17,294 nucleotides of DNA from Candidatus Avimonoglobus intestinipullorum (lineage in GTDB: Bacteria; Bacillota; Clostridia; UBA1381): assembly GCA_018714645.1 (NCBI GenBank), contig DVND01000058.1, positions 1 to 17,294 on the forward strand, written 5' to 3'. The notes under the pieces are model-generated. The model ran no database searches. It saw only the letters and a list, made by a program, of their open reading frames with translations, and had not been told where the DNA came from. Positions within the stretch are counted from its first letter, which is position 1. Every line of letters starts with the position of its first letter. The translations under genes and the position numbers were made by a program. Below, piece after piece: positions 1 through 6,895 of this stretch.

Positions 1-3
1 AAA

Positions 4-19
4 TGTTTCACGTGAAACA
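4..19. other. parS: parS-type ParB/Spo0J binding site 1
   Basis: The 16-bp perfect palindrome TGTTTCACGTGAAACA is seen directly, and the symmetry extends to 22 bp (1-22). It matches the well-known bacterial parS consensus built on GTTTCACGTGAAAC, the site loaded by ParB/Spo0J for origin segregation and SMC recruitment. It lies upstream of the gerAA start, outside the coding region chosen here. parS sites in Firmicutes cluster near oriC, so this suggests an origin-proximal location. That is inference, because no parA/parB gene is in view. Confidence 0.9.
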
Positions 20-45
20 TTTTTTATTTTTACAGGAATTTGTAT

Positions 46-61
46 TGTTTCACGTGAAACA
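46..61. other. parS: parS-type ParB/Spo0J binding site 2
   Basis: This is a second exact copy of the 16-bp palindrome, with symmetry extending to 20 bp (44-63). The flanks differ from site 1, so it is not a longer duplicated segment. The centres of the two palindromes (between 11/12 and between 53/54) are 42 bp apart, about four helical turns, which places both sites on the same face of the DNA. Confidence 0.9.
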
Positions 62-122
62 ATGTATAAAATTGCTAAAAAAGGAAAGTATAAGGGTATC
101 TATCAAAGAAAGGGCAGATTTT

Positions 123-1763
123 ATGAAGCCAATGCAGATGCTGAAAAAATTGCTGTTTTTTCAAAAACCGGTAGAAGGTGATTTATTTACCTTGGAAGAA
201 CAGCAAAATGATATAAAATACGACGTCCGCACCCAGGAGACGATAGACGTTTCCCAGGTCAAAGTGGATCCGAACCTTGAAACAAACTTTAACTATCTCA
301 AAAGCAGGTTTAGTTATCCGAAAAACAATGATTTTGTTATGCGCCGCATTGCCATGCGGGGCGCACGCAAATGTTTTTTAATCTTTTATGATGGAATGGT
401 CAGTACGGATGCCATGAACCTGGCAATTATTAATACCCTGCAGGAATTGCCGTTATTTACAGACGAAGAATTGCACAATGACCCGGAAGCAATTATCGAG
501 CAGTTTGTTTCACATAGCCAGGCCATGGCCACGGATATGATGGAGGACATTATAGAAGAAGTGAATTTTGGAAGCTGCGGTTTATTTGTGGACGGTATGG
601 ACAAAGGCTTTATTTTAGACGTCCGCAGCTGGGGACACCGCAGTATTGACAAACCTGAAAACGAACAGTCTATTTATGGGCCGCAGGAAGCGTTTGCGGA
701 AATGCTGCGGAATAACTCCGCACTGGTGCGGAAAATTTTAAAAACGGAAAAATTAATTTGCGAGGGGACAAAAATCGGAAAAATCAGCAAAACGCGCGGG
801 GTATTAATGTATATTTCCGATTTAGCCAATGAATCCCTTGTAAATGAAGTCCGGAGAAAGATTGACGGCATTACTATGGATTATGTCATTGCCATTGAGG
901 AAGTGGCGATGATGCTGGAGGAAAACACGTTTTTAATTACGAACCAGCTTTTAGCCACGGAACGCCCAGACCGGGTGGCGCGGGCGCTTTCAGAGGGGCG
1001 CGTGGCGCTGCTGCTGAACGGGAGCCCCCGGGCATTGATTTTTCCAACCAATGCCTTTGAGTTGACCCACTCTGCATCAGATGCCTATTTACGTGTCCCT
1101 TTTGCAAACATGTCGCGCATTGTACGGCTGGTGGCAATGCTGAGTTCTATCCTTCTGCCGGCACTGTATATCGCAATTACCCTGTTTCACCAGGAATTGA
1201 TCCCAACATATTTATTATTTGCCATCAGTGCTTCCCGGGAAAACGTTCCGTTTTCCACGTTTATGGAATTTTTGCTGATGGATTTTTCCTTTGAAATGAT
1301 TCGGGAAGCGGGGATCCGCATGCCCGGCCCGATTGGATCGACATTGGGTATTGTGGGTGGTTTGATTTTAGGGCAGGCGGCGGTCAGCGCAAAAATTGTC
1401 AGCCCATTAATGATCATTGTAATCGCAATTACAGGCATTGGGTCTTTCGCCACCTCGGATTATTCCTTGGGGTGGAGTTACCGGATCTTAAAATGGGCAT
1501 TTGTCCTTTTGGCGACGATCAGCGGGTTTTACGGCGTGGCAATCGGGATTTTCATGTATGCACTGTATATAGGCGCGCAGAAGAGCTTCGGTATCCCGTT
1601 CTTATCCCTTATCACCAAAGGCGGGAGCAGCAATATTGGAAATTCCGTGTTTGTGAGCCCCTTGTGGAAAAAGGAAAAACGGCCTGATTTCCTGTCCCCA
1701 AAAGATAAAATTCAGGAACCAAAAATCAGCCGTAAATGGAAAATAGGACGAAAAGACCAATAG
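123..1763 (+). CDS. gerAA: Spore germinant receptor subunit A (GerAA family)
   Basis: A subunit of a GerA-type nutrient germinant receptor, in the inner membrane of the dormant spore, where it works with the B and C subunits to trigger germination. The product is 546 aa: a long hydrophilic N-terminal part (about residues 1-330), then several membrane segments starting near residue 334. The family hallmark lies at about 376-428, with PFST, MIREAGIRMPGPIGSTLGIVGG and GQAAV. The tail is basic and cytoplasmic. I chose ATG 123 because AAAGG (109-113) sits 9 nt upstream of it; the open frame extends back to position 3 but would translate the two parS palindromes. First gene of gerAA-gerAB-gerAC. 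The germinant cannot be inferred. No convincing sigma-G promoter was found between the parS sites and the start. Confidence 0.95.
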   Translation: MKPMQMLKKLLFFQKPVEGDLFTLEEQQNDIKYDVRTQETIDVSQVKVDPNLETNFNYLKSRFSYPKNNDFVMRRIAMRGARKCFLIFYDGMVSTDAMNLAIINTLQELPLFTDEELHNDPEAIIEQFVSHSQAMATDMMEDIIEEVNFGSCGLFVDGMDKGFILDVRSWGHRSIDKPENEQSIYGPQEAFAEMLRNNSALVRKILKTEKLICEGTKIGKISKTRGVLMYISDLANESLVNEVRRKIDGITMDYVIAIEEVAMMLEENTFLITNQLLATERPDRVARALSEGRVALLLNGSPRALIFPTNAFELTHSASDAYLRVPFANMSRIVRLVAMLSSILLPALYIAITLFHQELIPTYLLFAISASRENVPFSTFMEFLLMDFSFEMIREAGIRMPGPIGSTLGIVGGLILGQAAVSAKIVSPLMIIVIAITGIGSFATSDYSLGWSYRILKWAFVLLATISGFYGVAIGIFMYALYIGAQKSFGIPFLSLITKGGSSNIGNSVFVSPLWKKEKRPDFLSPKDKIQEPKISRKWKIGRKDQ

Positions 1764-1778
1764 AAAGCTGGGAGTTTG

Positions 1779-2876
1779 ATGAGTAAATTGAAGATTAAAA
1801 GCAAAGAAATGACCAGCCTTGTTATAAACGCCATTTCCGTCAAATTGCTGTTTAGTTTCCCGCGTGCATTGGTCGTAAGATCCGGGAGTGCCGCTTGGAT
1901 ACAGATGATTTATATGACCCTAATCGCATTATTTATTTTCTATATAACGGTAAAGGCATATGAAAAGGCGGGGATGCAGGACGTTGTCACACTGGCGGAA
2001 CGTGTTGGGAAAAAGCCATTGAAAATTGTGGTGGGACTGGTGGTTACGGTTATCCTGTTGTTGAATATGTCCATCAATATGCGGTTTTTTCCCGAAATTG
2101 TCAATGAAGTGCTGCTGCCTGATACACCCATGGAATTTATCATTTTGCTGTTTGCGGTCAGTGTGGCTTTTGGAGCTTATATGGGGATTGACTCCATTTC
2201 CAGGATTCACGCCCTGTTCCTGCCCATTGCCGGCGTGGTGCTGTTTATCTTTATCTTATTGCTGGTCCCGATGTTTCATGTCAACAATCTTTTTCCGTTT
2301 TTTGGAAAAGGGACATATAATATTTTCGTGAAAGGGTTGGATGAACTACGGATTTTTGCAGATATTTTAATGCTGAATATCCTGCTGCCATTTTGCGGCG
2401 ATAAAAAATCAGCCCAAAAAAGCGGGTTCATGGCAATTGGGATCAGCGGGTTTGTCGGCGCATTGATTGCTTTTGTGTTTGTGATGATTTTCCCGTATCC
2501 GGCGTCGGAGGAATTTGTGACGCCGCTGTATATGCTGGCGCGGCTGGTGCGTATCGGGCGGTTTTTCCAGCGGTTGGAAGCGGTTTTTGAATTCGTCTGG
2601 TCCATCGCGATGCTGCTGTATTCATCCCTGTATTTGTTTGCACTCTGCCAGGTCTGGAAGGAAACGTTTGGCCTGAAATACTACAAGCCGGTAATTGTGC
2701 CAATGATTACGCTGGTGGTGATGTTGTCGTTGCTTCCGGAGACGATTGTGGATTTATATAACAGGAACATCCTCGTATCAGCGGTGCTCTATCCGATGGC
2801 GTTTGCGCTGCCCATCATCATCGGCATACTTTACAGATTTAAAGTGAGGAGGCGTGACCAGGTTGAAAAAGGTTAA
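1779..2876 (+). CDS. gerAB: Spore germinant receptor subunit B (GerAB family permease-like)
   Basis: B subunit of the germinant receptor, a 365-aa integral membrane protein of the APC transporter superfamily. Known GerB subunits bind the germinant. About ten hydrophobic segments are visible along the whole length, with short polar loops and a basic C-terminus (FKVRRRDQVEKG). The length matches the family (about 360-370 aa). The start is ATG 1779; TTG at 1776 directly precedes it in frame, and GGGAG at 1770-1774 serves either. It begins 15 nt after the gerAA stop, and its 3' end overlaps gerAC, as expected for coupled translation of a 1:1:1 receptor complex. Confidence 0.95.
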   Translation: MSKLKIKSKEMTSLVINAISVKLLFSFPRALVVRSGSAAWIQMIYMTLIALFIFYITVKAYEKAGMQDVVTLAERVGKKPLKIVVGLVVTVILLLNMSINMRFFPEIVNEVLLPDTPMEFIILLFAVSVAFGAYMGIDSISRIHALFLPIAGVVLFIFILLLVPMFHVNNLFPFFGKGTYNIFVKGLDELRIFADILMLNILLPFCGDKKSAQKSGFMAIGISGFVGALIAFVFVMIFPYPASEEFVTPLYMLARLVRIGRFFQRLEAVFEFVWSIAMLLYSSLYLFALCQVWKETFGLKYYKPVIVPMITLVVMLSLLPETIVDLYNRNILVSAVLYPMAFALPIIIGILYRFKVRRRDQVEKG

Positions 2877-4230
2877 AAGTCTCTTTTTAGCGTTGGTTTT
2901 GCTGTTTTCGCTGACCGGCTGTTATGATGCGGATGAGCCCAACGACATTGTATATGTCATGGCGTTGGGCGTCGACCGGGGCGCACATGCCGGGGAGTAT
3001 ACGTTTACGATCCAGTTTGCGCGGCCGACGCAAATCAGCGGCGGCGCCAGCGAGGAAGGCGGGCCCGGCGGCGAAGAAGCCTTTGGGATTGTCACCGTAA
3101 ACGCGCCGACCATTTATTCCGGTATAAACCTGGCAAACCATATAGTCAGCAAGCGGTTTACGCTGGCGCATATGAAGCTGATTGTCATTTCGGAGGAGGT
3201 GGCAAAGCAGGGCGTGCTGGATATGGCGGATACCATTGCCCGGAGCAGTGATATCCGCCCGAATATCTATCTGTGCGTTGCAAAAGGCGAGGCAAAGGCT
3301 TATTTAGAGGGAATCCATCCGGTGATGGAAGTCAATCCGGAAAAGTATTATCAGTTAATTTTTGAGAATGAATATTCAGGTTTTGTTCCTAAGAATTTGT
3401 CCCAGGATTTTTATTTTTATATGACGTCTGAGGAAAAAAATAGTGTATTGCCGTTGGCAGCAGTGGAAGAAGGGACAGAAAAAGAGGAAAAAGGGGGACG
3501 GGAAACAAAAGGGGCTGGAGAAGAAACCGGAAGTGAAGATTCCGGCGGCAGCTCCAGCGGGCAGGCGGAATCCAACGGTGCCGGGGAGGAGGAAATTGTG
3601 CGGGATATTGAAATAAACGAGCAGGGCTTTGAATACCGTGTAAAAGAATATATTGCCGGCAATATGGATGTGGAGAAGCAAAATAAGAGCGAGGTTATGG
3701 GTTTGGCGGTGTTTGACGGCGATAAAATGATTGGGGAGCTGAATGCCATAGAAAGCGAGCTTTTCAGCATTGCCAGCGGGCAGTTCAAATACAGTTATAC
3801 AAACTTTTACAGCCAGGATTCCCCCGACGACCCCACAACGCTGCGGCTGGAGCAAAACCGGAAGCCGCGCTATAAGGTAGATGTCAGCGGTGACCATCCA
3901 AAAATTGATCTCGAGGTTTTTTTGGTGGGGGATTTTGTATCCATTTCGCCCTATATATTCCTGGAGAATGATATTCAAAATTATGAACAGGAAATCACCG
4001 GGTACGTGCAAGAGGCGCTTGAAAAATTTTTGGAGGCCACTGCACAGGATTTGGAGTCTGATATTGTGGGCTTTGGAAGCTATGCAAAACGGTCATTCTG
4101 GACGCACCAGCAGTTTGAAGCGTATGACTGGCTGGAGCGGTATAAGGATGCGGAATTCCATGTGGAAGTACGTTTGAAGCTGCGTGGGACGGGGCTGATT
4201 TTGCGCAATGAAGAACGGATAGGAGAGTGA
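2863..4230 (+). CDS. gerAC: Spore germinant receptor lipoprotein subunit C (GerAC family)
   Basis: C subunit of the germinant receptor, a lipoprotein anchored on the outer face of the spore inner membrane. The product is 455 aa. It has a short basic start, a hydrophobic stretch and lipobox LTGC, with lipidation expected at Cys20. The next segment (YDADEPNDIVYVMALGVDR) is typical of Ger(x)C proteins. I chose TTG 2863: the strong GAGGAGG at 2846-2852 is 10 nt upstream, whereas GTG 2854 is only 1 nt from it. The reading frame overlaps gerAB by 14 nt. Unusual feature: residues about 200-249 are a low-complexity Glu/Gly/Ser-rich insertion between domains, probably a disordered linker. Confidence 0.95.
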   Translation: MKKVKSLFLALVLLFSLTGCYDADEPNDIVYVMALGVDRGAHAGEYTFTIQFARPTQISGGASEEGGPGGEEAFGIVTVNAPTIYSGINLANHIVSKRFTLAHMKLIVISEEVAKQGVLDMADTIARSSDIRPNIYLCVAKGEAKAYLEGIHPVMEVNPEKYYQLIFENEYSGFVPKNLSQDFYFYMTSEEKNSVLPLAAVEEGTEKEEKGGRETKGAGEETGSEDSGGSSSGQAESNGAGEEEIVRDIEINEQGFEYRVKEYIAGNMDVEKQNKSEVMGLAVFDGDKMIGELNAIESELFSIASGQFKYSYTNFYSQDSPDDPTTLRLEQNRKPRYKVDVSGDHPKIDLEVFLVGDFVSISPYIFLENDIQNYEQEITGYVQEALEKFLEATAQDLESDIVGFGSYAKRSFWTHQQFEAYDWLERYKDAEFHVEVRLKLRGTGLILRNEERIGE

Positions 4231-4241
4231 GGTGAGGCCTG

Positions 4242-4400
4242 ATGCCGTTAATTGTTCTCATTATTGCATTAGTGATTATCGGGACGCTGCGGACGCTGAG
4301 CTTTGCGGTCTGGAACTTCCGGGAACACAACCCGGCGGGCGGCGTGGCGATGATTGTGCTGGCGCTGGCGGCGCTGGCTTCCACCTATGTGCTGTTGTAG
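4242..4400 (+). CDS. Small two-helix membrane protein; candidate germinant-receptor D protein
   Basis: A 52-codon ORF begins 11 nt after the gerAC stop, with AGGTGAGG at 4230-4237 as ribosome binding site. The product has a hydrophobic helix (PLIVLIIALVIIGTL), a short polar turn containing WNFREHNPAGG, and a second helix (VAMIVLALAALASTYVLL) running to the stop. Known background: many gerA-type operons in Bacillus carry a fourth small gene encoding a two-transmembrane D protein that changes germination rate (Ramirez-Peralta and colleagues, 2013). Position, size and topology agree with that class; sequence identity to known D proteins could not be tested. The TAG stop directly abuts the -35 box of the rnpB promoter. 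Confidence 0.7.
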   Translation: MPLIVLIIALVIIGTLRTLSFAVWNFREHNPAGGVAMIVLALAALASTYVLL

Positions 4401-4429
4401 TTGACAAACGGCGCCGGAGGTGATACAAT
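4401..4429 (+). promoter_or_regulatory. Sigma-A type promoter of rnpB
   Basis: TTGACA at 4401-4406 is a perfect -35 box. A 17-nt spacer leads to TACAAT at 4424-4429, preceded by TG one base upstream (TGATACAAT, an extended -10). The predicted start, near 4436, lies just before the first paired base of the RNase P RNA. Confidence 0.9.
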
Positions 4430-4440
4430 CATAGGGCTTT

Positions 4441-4772
4441 GAGTAAGTCAGGCGGTTGCGGGCGCCGTAAGGCGCGTGAGGAAAGTCCGGGCTCCATAGA
4501 GCGAGGATGCCGGGTAACGCCCGGTGGAGGCGACTCCAAGGATAGTGCAACAGAAAAGAAACGCCTTTTGAAAAGGTAAGTGTGGAAATGTGAGGTAAGA
4601 GCTCACACGGGGGCTGGCGACTGTCCCCCGGTGTAAACCCCATCCGGAGCAACATCAACGCGGGAAACCAAGCCTGCTCGGCGCTTCCCCGAATGATGGC
4701 TTGAGCGCATGAGCAATTGTGCGCCACAGATAGATAACCGCCCAATACAGAACCCGGCTTATAGATTTGCTC
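4441..4772 (+). ncRNA. rnpB: RNase P RNA (M1 RNA, type A)
   Basis: Catalytic RNA of RNase P, which removes the 5' leader from tRNA precursors. Recognised from universally conserved blocks: GAGGAAAGTCCGGGCTC near the 5' end (P4 5' strand and J3/4), GTAAACCCCATCCGGAGCAA in the specificity half, and AGATAGATAACCG then ACAGAACCCGGCTTA near the 3' end (P4 3' strand). The ends are set by helix P1: GAGTAAGTC (4441-4449) pairs with GATTTGCTC (4764-4772), including G-U pairs. The length is about 332 nt. The gene has its own promoter and terminator, and is independent of the ger operon apart from possible readthrough. The exact 5' end may be up to 5 nt further upstream. Confidence 0.97.
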
Positions 4773-4773
4773 A

Positions 4774-4812
4774 AAAAACCCCCTTTAAACGGTTTGTTTA
4801 AAGGGGGTTTTT
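4774..4812. terminator. Bidirectional intrinsic terminator between rnpB and trpB
   Basis: A perfect 17-bp stem: 4774-4790 pairs with 4796-4812 around the 5-nt loop GGTTT, with a CCCCC/GGGGG core flanked by A5 and T5. The 3' T run serves rnpB. On the minus strand the A run becomes the U tract for the convergent trpB gene, which stops 22 nt away. Confidence 0.95.
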
Positions 4813-4834
4813 AAAGGTTGTCTTGTGTTTATTC

Positions 4835-6205
4835 TTACAGTTCCACTTTCGGCAGGGAATCGAAGCCTTTCTGCAAATCTGCATCCGTGGGGATATAATC
4901 CGTCATTTCCCCGTTGTTATAGGCGATATAAGCGGTCATATCGAAGTACCCCGTGCCGGTCAGGCCGAACAGGATGGTTTGCTCTTCCCCGGTTTCCTTG
5001 CAGCGCAGCGCCTCGTCAATGGCGACCTTGATTGCGTGGGAGGATTCCGGTGCGGGCAGGGTGCCTTCGGTGCGGGCAAAGAGCGTCGCCGCGTCGAATA
5101 CCTTTGTCTGCTCCACGGAACGGGCCGAAATGTAGCCGTCATGATACAGCTTGGAAACAATGGGGGACATGCCATGATAGCGCAGGCCGCCCGCATGGTT
5201 TGCCGACGGCATAAAGCCGCAGCCCAGCGTATACATGCGCATTAGCGGCGTGGTCTTGCCGGTGTCGCCGAAATCGAAGGCGTATTTGCCGCGGGTCAGC
5301 GACGGGCAGGACGCCGGCTCCACGGCGATGAACTGGATGTTATTTTTCCCTTCCAGCCGCTCCGCCATGAACGGGGCGATCAGGCCGCCCAAATTGGAGC
5401 CGCCGCCGGCGCAGCCGATGATCACATCCGGCTGGATATCGTATTTATCCAGCGCCGCTTTTGTTTCCTGGCCGATGATGGACTGGTGCAGCAGCACATG
5501 GTTTAAAACGCTTCCCAAAACGTAACGGCAGTTGTCGGTTTTCAGGGCGACCTCCATGGCTTCGGAGATGGCGCAGCCCAGGGAACCGCCGGTGCCGGGG
5601 TTTTCCGCCAAAATTTTGCGCCCGACCTCCGTCGTATCCGACGGCGACGGGATGACCTTGCCGCCGTAGGTCTCGATGACCGCCTTCCGGTGCGGCTTCT
5701 GCTGGGCGGAAACCTTGACCATGTACACGGTCAGGCCGATGCCGTAAAACGCGCAGGCCATGGCCAGCGCTGTCCCCCACTGCCCCGCGCCCGTCTCTGT
5801 GGTGAGGGCGGTCAGACCCTGCTGCTTGGCATAGTAGACCTGGGCGGCGGCGGAATTCAGCTTGTGGGAGCCGGAGGTGTTATTGCCTTCAAATTTATAG
5901 TAGATTTTTGCCGGCGTACCCAGCGCTTTTTCCAGATTGTACGCCCGTACCACCGGCGACGGGCGGTACATTTTGTAAAAATCCAAAATGCCCTGTGGGA
6001 TGTCGATATATTTTTCCGTGGTGTTCAGCTCCTGTTTCACCAGCTCATCGCAGAACACCGGCGCCAGATTCTCTGTCGTACAGGGCTTCAAGGTGGCAGG
6101 GTGGATGAACGGGTCCGGCAATTCTTTCATGAACGGACGCATATCGATCCAGTGCTTCGGCATCTCGCTTTCGGAAAGATAGATTTTGTACGGAATGTTT
6201 GTCAT
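4835..6205 (-). CDS. trpB: Tryptophan synthase beta chain, TrpB2 type
   Basis: PLP-dependent enzyme of the tryptophan synthase beta family; it joins indole and serine to make tryptophan. 456 aa, longer than standard TrpB1 (about 400), as usual for TrpB2. The schiff-base lysine is K115 in SGSHKLNSA. E137 lies in ETGAGQWG; the QWG form is a TrpB2 trait where TrpB1 has QHG. The PLP phosphate loop is GCAGGGSN (264-271). I chose ATG 6205, with AAAGAAAGGG upstream; an in-frame GTG at 6214 lies inside that ribosome binding site. No trpA or other trp gene is adjacent, so it may salvage indole or work with a distant TrpA. Its leader carries a putative TRAP-type switch. Confidence 0.93.
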   Translation of the reverse strand: MTNIPYKIYLSESEMPKHWIDMRPFMKELPDPFIHPATLKPCTTENLAPVFCDELVKQELNTTEKYIDIPQGILDFYKMYRPSPVVRAYNLEKALGTPAKIYYKFEGNNTSGSHKLNSAAAQVYYAKQQGLTALTTETGAGQWGTALAMACAFYGIGLTVYMVKVSAQQKPHRKAVIETYGGKVIPSPSDTTEVGRKILAENPGTGGSLGCAISEAMEVALKTDNCRYVLGSVLNHVLLHQSIIGQETKAALDKYDIQPDVIIGCAGGGSNLGGLIAPFMAERLEGKNNIQFIAVEPASCPSLTRGKYAFDFGDTGKTTPLMRMYTLGCGFMPSANHAGGLRYHGMSPIVSKLYHDGYISARSVEQTKVFDAATLFARTEGTLPAPESSHAIKVAIDEALRCKETGEEQTILFGLTGTGYFDMTAYIAYNNGEMTDYIPTDADLQKGFDSLPKVEL

Positions 6206-6209
6206 AAAA

Positions 6210-6237
6210 TACACCCTTTCTTTGAGTTCAGGGTATA
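6210..6237 (-). promoter_or_regulatory. Helix that hides the trpB ribosome binding site
   Basis: Minus-strand bases 6237-6231 (UAUACCC) can pair with 6216-6210 (GGGUGUA) over seven contiguous base pairs, one of them G-U, with a 14-nt loop. This buries the GGG of the AAAGAAAGGG Shine-Dalgarno. The same AUACCC instead pairs with 6246-6241 (GGGUAU) of the terminator's 3' arm, so the two folds exclude each other. Confidence 0.55.
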
Positions 6238-6269
6238 AAAATACCCCTGTTAAAAGTAGCAGAGGTATT
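6237..6269 (-). terminator. Leader attenuator terminator upstream of trpB
   Basis: On the minus strand 6269-6260 (AATACCTCTG) pairs with 6249-6240 (CAGGGGTATT) over 10 bp with one G-U, around a 10-nt loop. A run of five U (6241-6237) closes the 3' side. It lies inside the transcript before the trpB start, so it is an attenuator rather than a gene end. Confidence 0.7.
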
Positions 6270-6290
6270 GAAAAATCATATTCAAAAAAA

Positions 6291-6323
6291 CTACACTCAT
6301 CTAAACTCTTCTCATCTACGCTC
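6291..6323 (-). promoter_or_regulatory. Array of seven (G/U)AG triplets, candidate TRAP binding site
   Basis: On the minus strand seven triplets follow each other with exactly two bases between them: GAG 6323-6321, TAG 6318-6316, GAG 6313-6311, GAG 6308-6306, TAG 6303-6301, GAG 6298-6296, TAG 6293-6291. An AAG at 6328-6326 keeps the same phase and may be a weak eighth. TRAP rings bind 9-11 (G/U)AG triplets, with two-base spacers favoured. Lying at the 5' end of a trpB transcript, this is the expected signal, although the number of triplets is lower than in the Bacillus trp leader. Confidence 0.65.
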
Positions 6324-6335
6324 TACTTTATTATC

Positions 6336-6364
6336 ACTATAGCATGAAACAATCTGTTTGTCAA
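6336..6364 (-). promoter_or_regulatory. Sigma-A type promoter of trpB
   Basis: On the minus strand a perfect TTGACA (6364-6359) is followed by a 17-nt spacer and TATAGT (6341-6336), with TG in the extended -10 position. The predicted start is the A at 6329, placing the (G/U)AG array within the first 40 nt of the RNA. Confidence 0.88.
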
Positions 6365-6462
6365 GAGGGATTTTAAAAATTTTACAAACGGTATTGTTGC
6401 ATAGATTTTGGAAAGGTGTTTTTGCAAAATTGATAAAAATGCAAAATAGCAGAAATTATCCA

Positions 6463-6491
6463 TTGTGTAATTCGTGCAATTATGATAAAAT
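6463..6491 (+). promoter_or_regulatory. Possible promoter of the DRTGG/H-cluster cassette
   Basis: TTGTGT (6463-6468) and TAAAAT (6486-6491) are 17 nt apart, and the predicted start near 6498 gives a leader of about 35 nt. The -35 is a weak match. Upstream are two direct copies of TGCAAAAT (6423-6430 and 6440-6447), 17 nt apart, which could be an activator or repressor site. No Rex consensus (TTGTTAA-N4-TTAACAA) is present. Confidence 0.4.
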
Positions 6492-6532
6492 ATAAACGTT
6501 ATGAAAAAATTACATATGGAAAGGAGTACAGT

Positions 6533-6895
6533 ATGAAGCTATCAGAGGTGCGGGATATTTTAAACGCAAAGGTTCTGACGGGGGAAGAATTGCTGGAAAA
6601 TGAAGTGAATTCCGCCTGCGGCTGCGATTTGATGAGCGACGTGCTGGCGTTTGTGAAGGACCGGGCGCTGCTGTTGACGGGGCTGATGAACCCGCAGGTG
6701 ATCCGGACGGCGGAGATGATGGACATTACCGCCATTGTATTCGTGCGGGGGAAGGTGCCGGAGGACAGCCTCGTCGGTATGGCGAAGATGAAGGACATGG
6801 TGCTCCTGTCCACGGAATATCCCCTGTACATCGCTTGCGGAAAGCTGTATTTGGATGGCTTGCGGGGCAACCAGGGGGGGATTGTGGATGGATAA
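6533..6895 (+). CDS. DRTGG-domain-like protein (first copy)
   Basis: A 120-aa soluble protein opening with MKLSEVRDIL and containing alternating beta strands and helices of the DRTGG fold seen next to hydrogenase genes in Clostridia (recognised by pattern and context). No catalytic motif or metal-binding cluster is visible; cysteines occur as CGC near residue 30 and one near residue 102. The start is ATG 6533, with AAGGAG at 6521-6526 six nt upstream; an upstream in-frame ATG at 6482 falls in the promoter region. Its stop overlaps the start of the following ATPase by 8 nt, implying coupled translation. It is a distant paralogue of the protein at 8653-8985. Function unknown; a ligand-sensing or partner-binding role is inference. 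Confidence 0.75.
   Translation: MKLSEVRDILNAKVLTGEELLENEVNSACGCDLMSDVLAFVKDRALLLTGLMNPQVIRTAEMMDITAIVFVRGKVPEDSLVGMAKMKDMVLLSTEYPLYIACGKLYLDGLRGNQGGIVDG

Larger units (their letters stand above)
6206..6329 (-). promoter_or_regulatory. trpB 5' leader RNA with putative TRAP-type attenuator
   Basis: The minus-strand leader is about 124 nt, from the predicted start at 6329 to the trpB ATG. In transcript order it holds a periodic (G/U)AG array (6323-6291), an A/U-rich link, a terminator hairpin (6269-6240 plus U tract), a nested hairpin (6249-6229) and an RBS-hiding helix (6237-6210). The overlapping pairings form a coherent switch. No T-box consensus (UGGNACC) is present. The upstream AUG at 6300 would encode 16 residues, none of them Trp. 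Confidence 0.65.

Noticed and set aside
63..102. Possible sigma-G promoter for gerAA (TGTATA at 63-68 with an A/T-rich -10 about 18 nt on)
   Set aside because: Expected for a forespore operon, but no convincing CATAmTA-type -10 is present at the right distance.
3..122. In-frame upstream extension of gerAA to an ATG at position 3
   Set aside because: It would translate both parS palindromes, lacks a visible ribosome site, and the family N-terminus and the AAAGG at 109-113 support ATG 123.
4823..6238. Plus-strand open frames across the trpB region
   Set aside because: They are antisense shadows of a G/C-rich gene with clear PLP-enzyme motifs on the minus strand.
6250..6300. 16-residue upstream ORF in the trpB leader, as a Trp leader peptide
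   Set aside because: It has no Trp codon and no good ribosome binding site, so classical ribosome-stalling attenuation is not supported.
6206..6329. T-box riboswitch in the trpB leader
   Set aside because: The conserved T-box sequence containing UGGNACC is absent and the leader is too short for stem I.
6461..6486. Rex operator upstream of the DRTGG cassette (TTGTGTAATTCGTGCAA)
   Set aside because: Only the outer TTG/CAA bases are symmetric and the spacing is 17 rather than 18; it does not match TTGTTAA-N4-TTAACAA.
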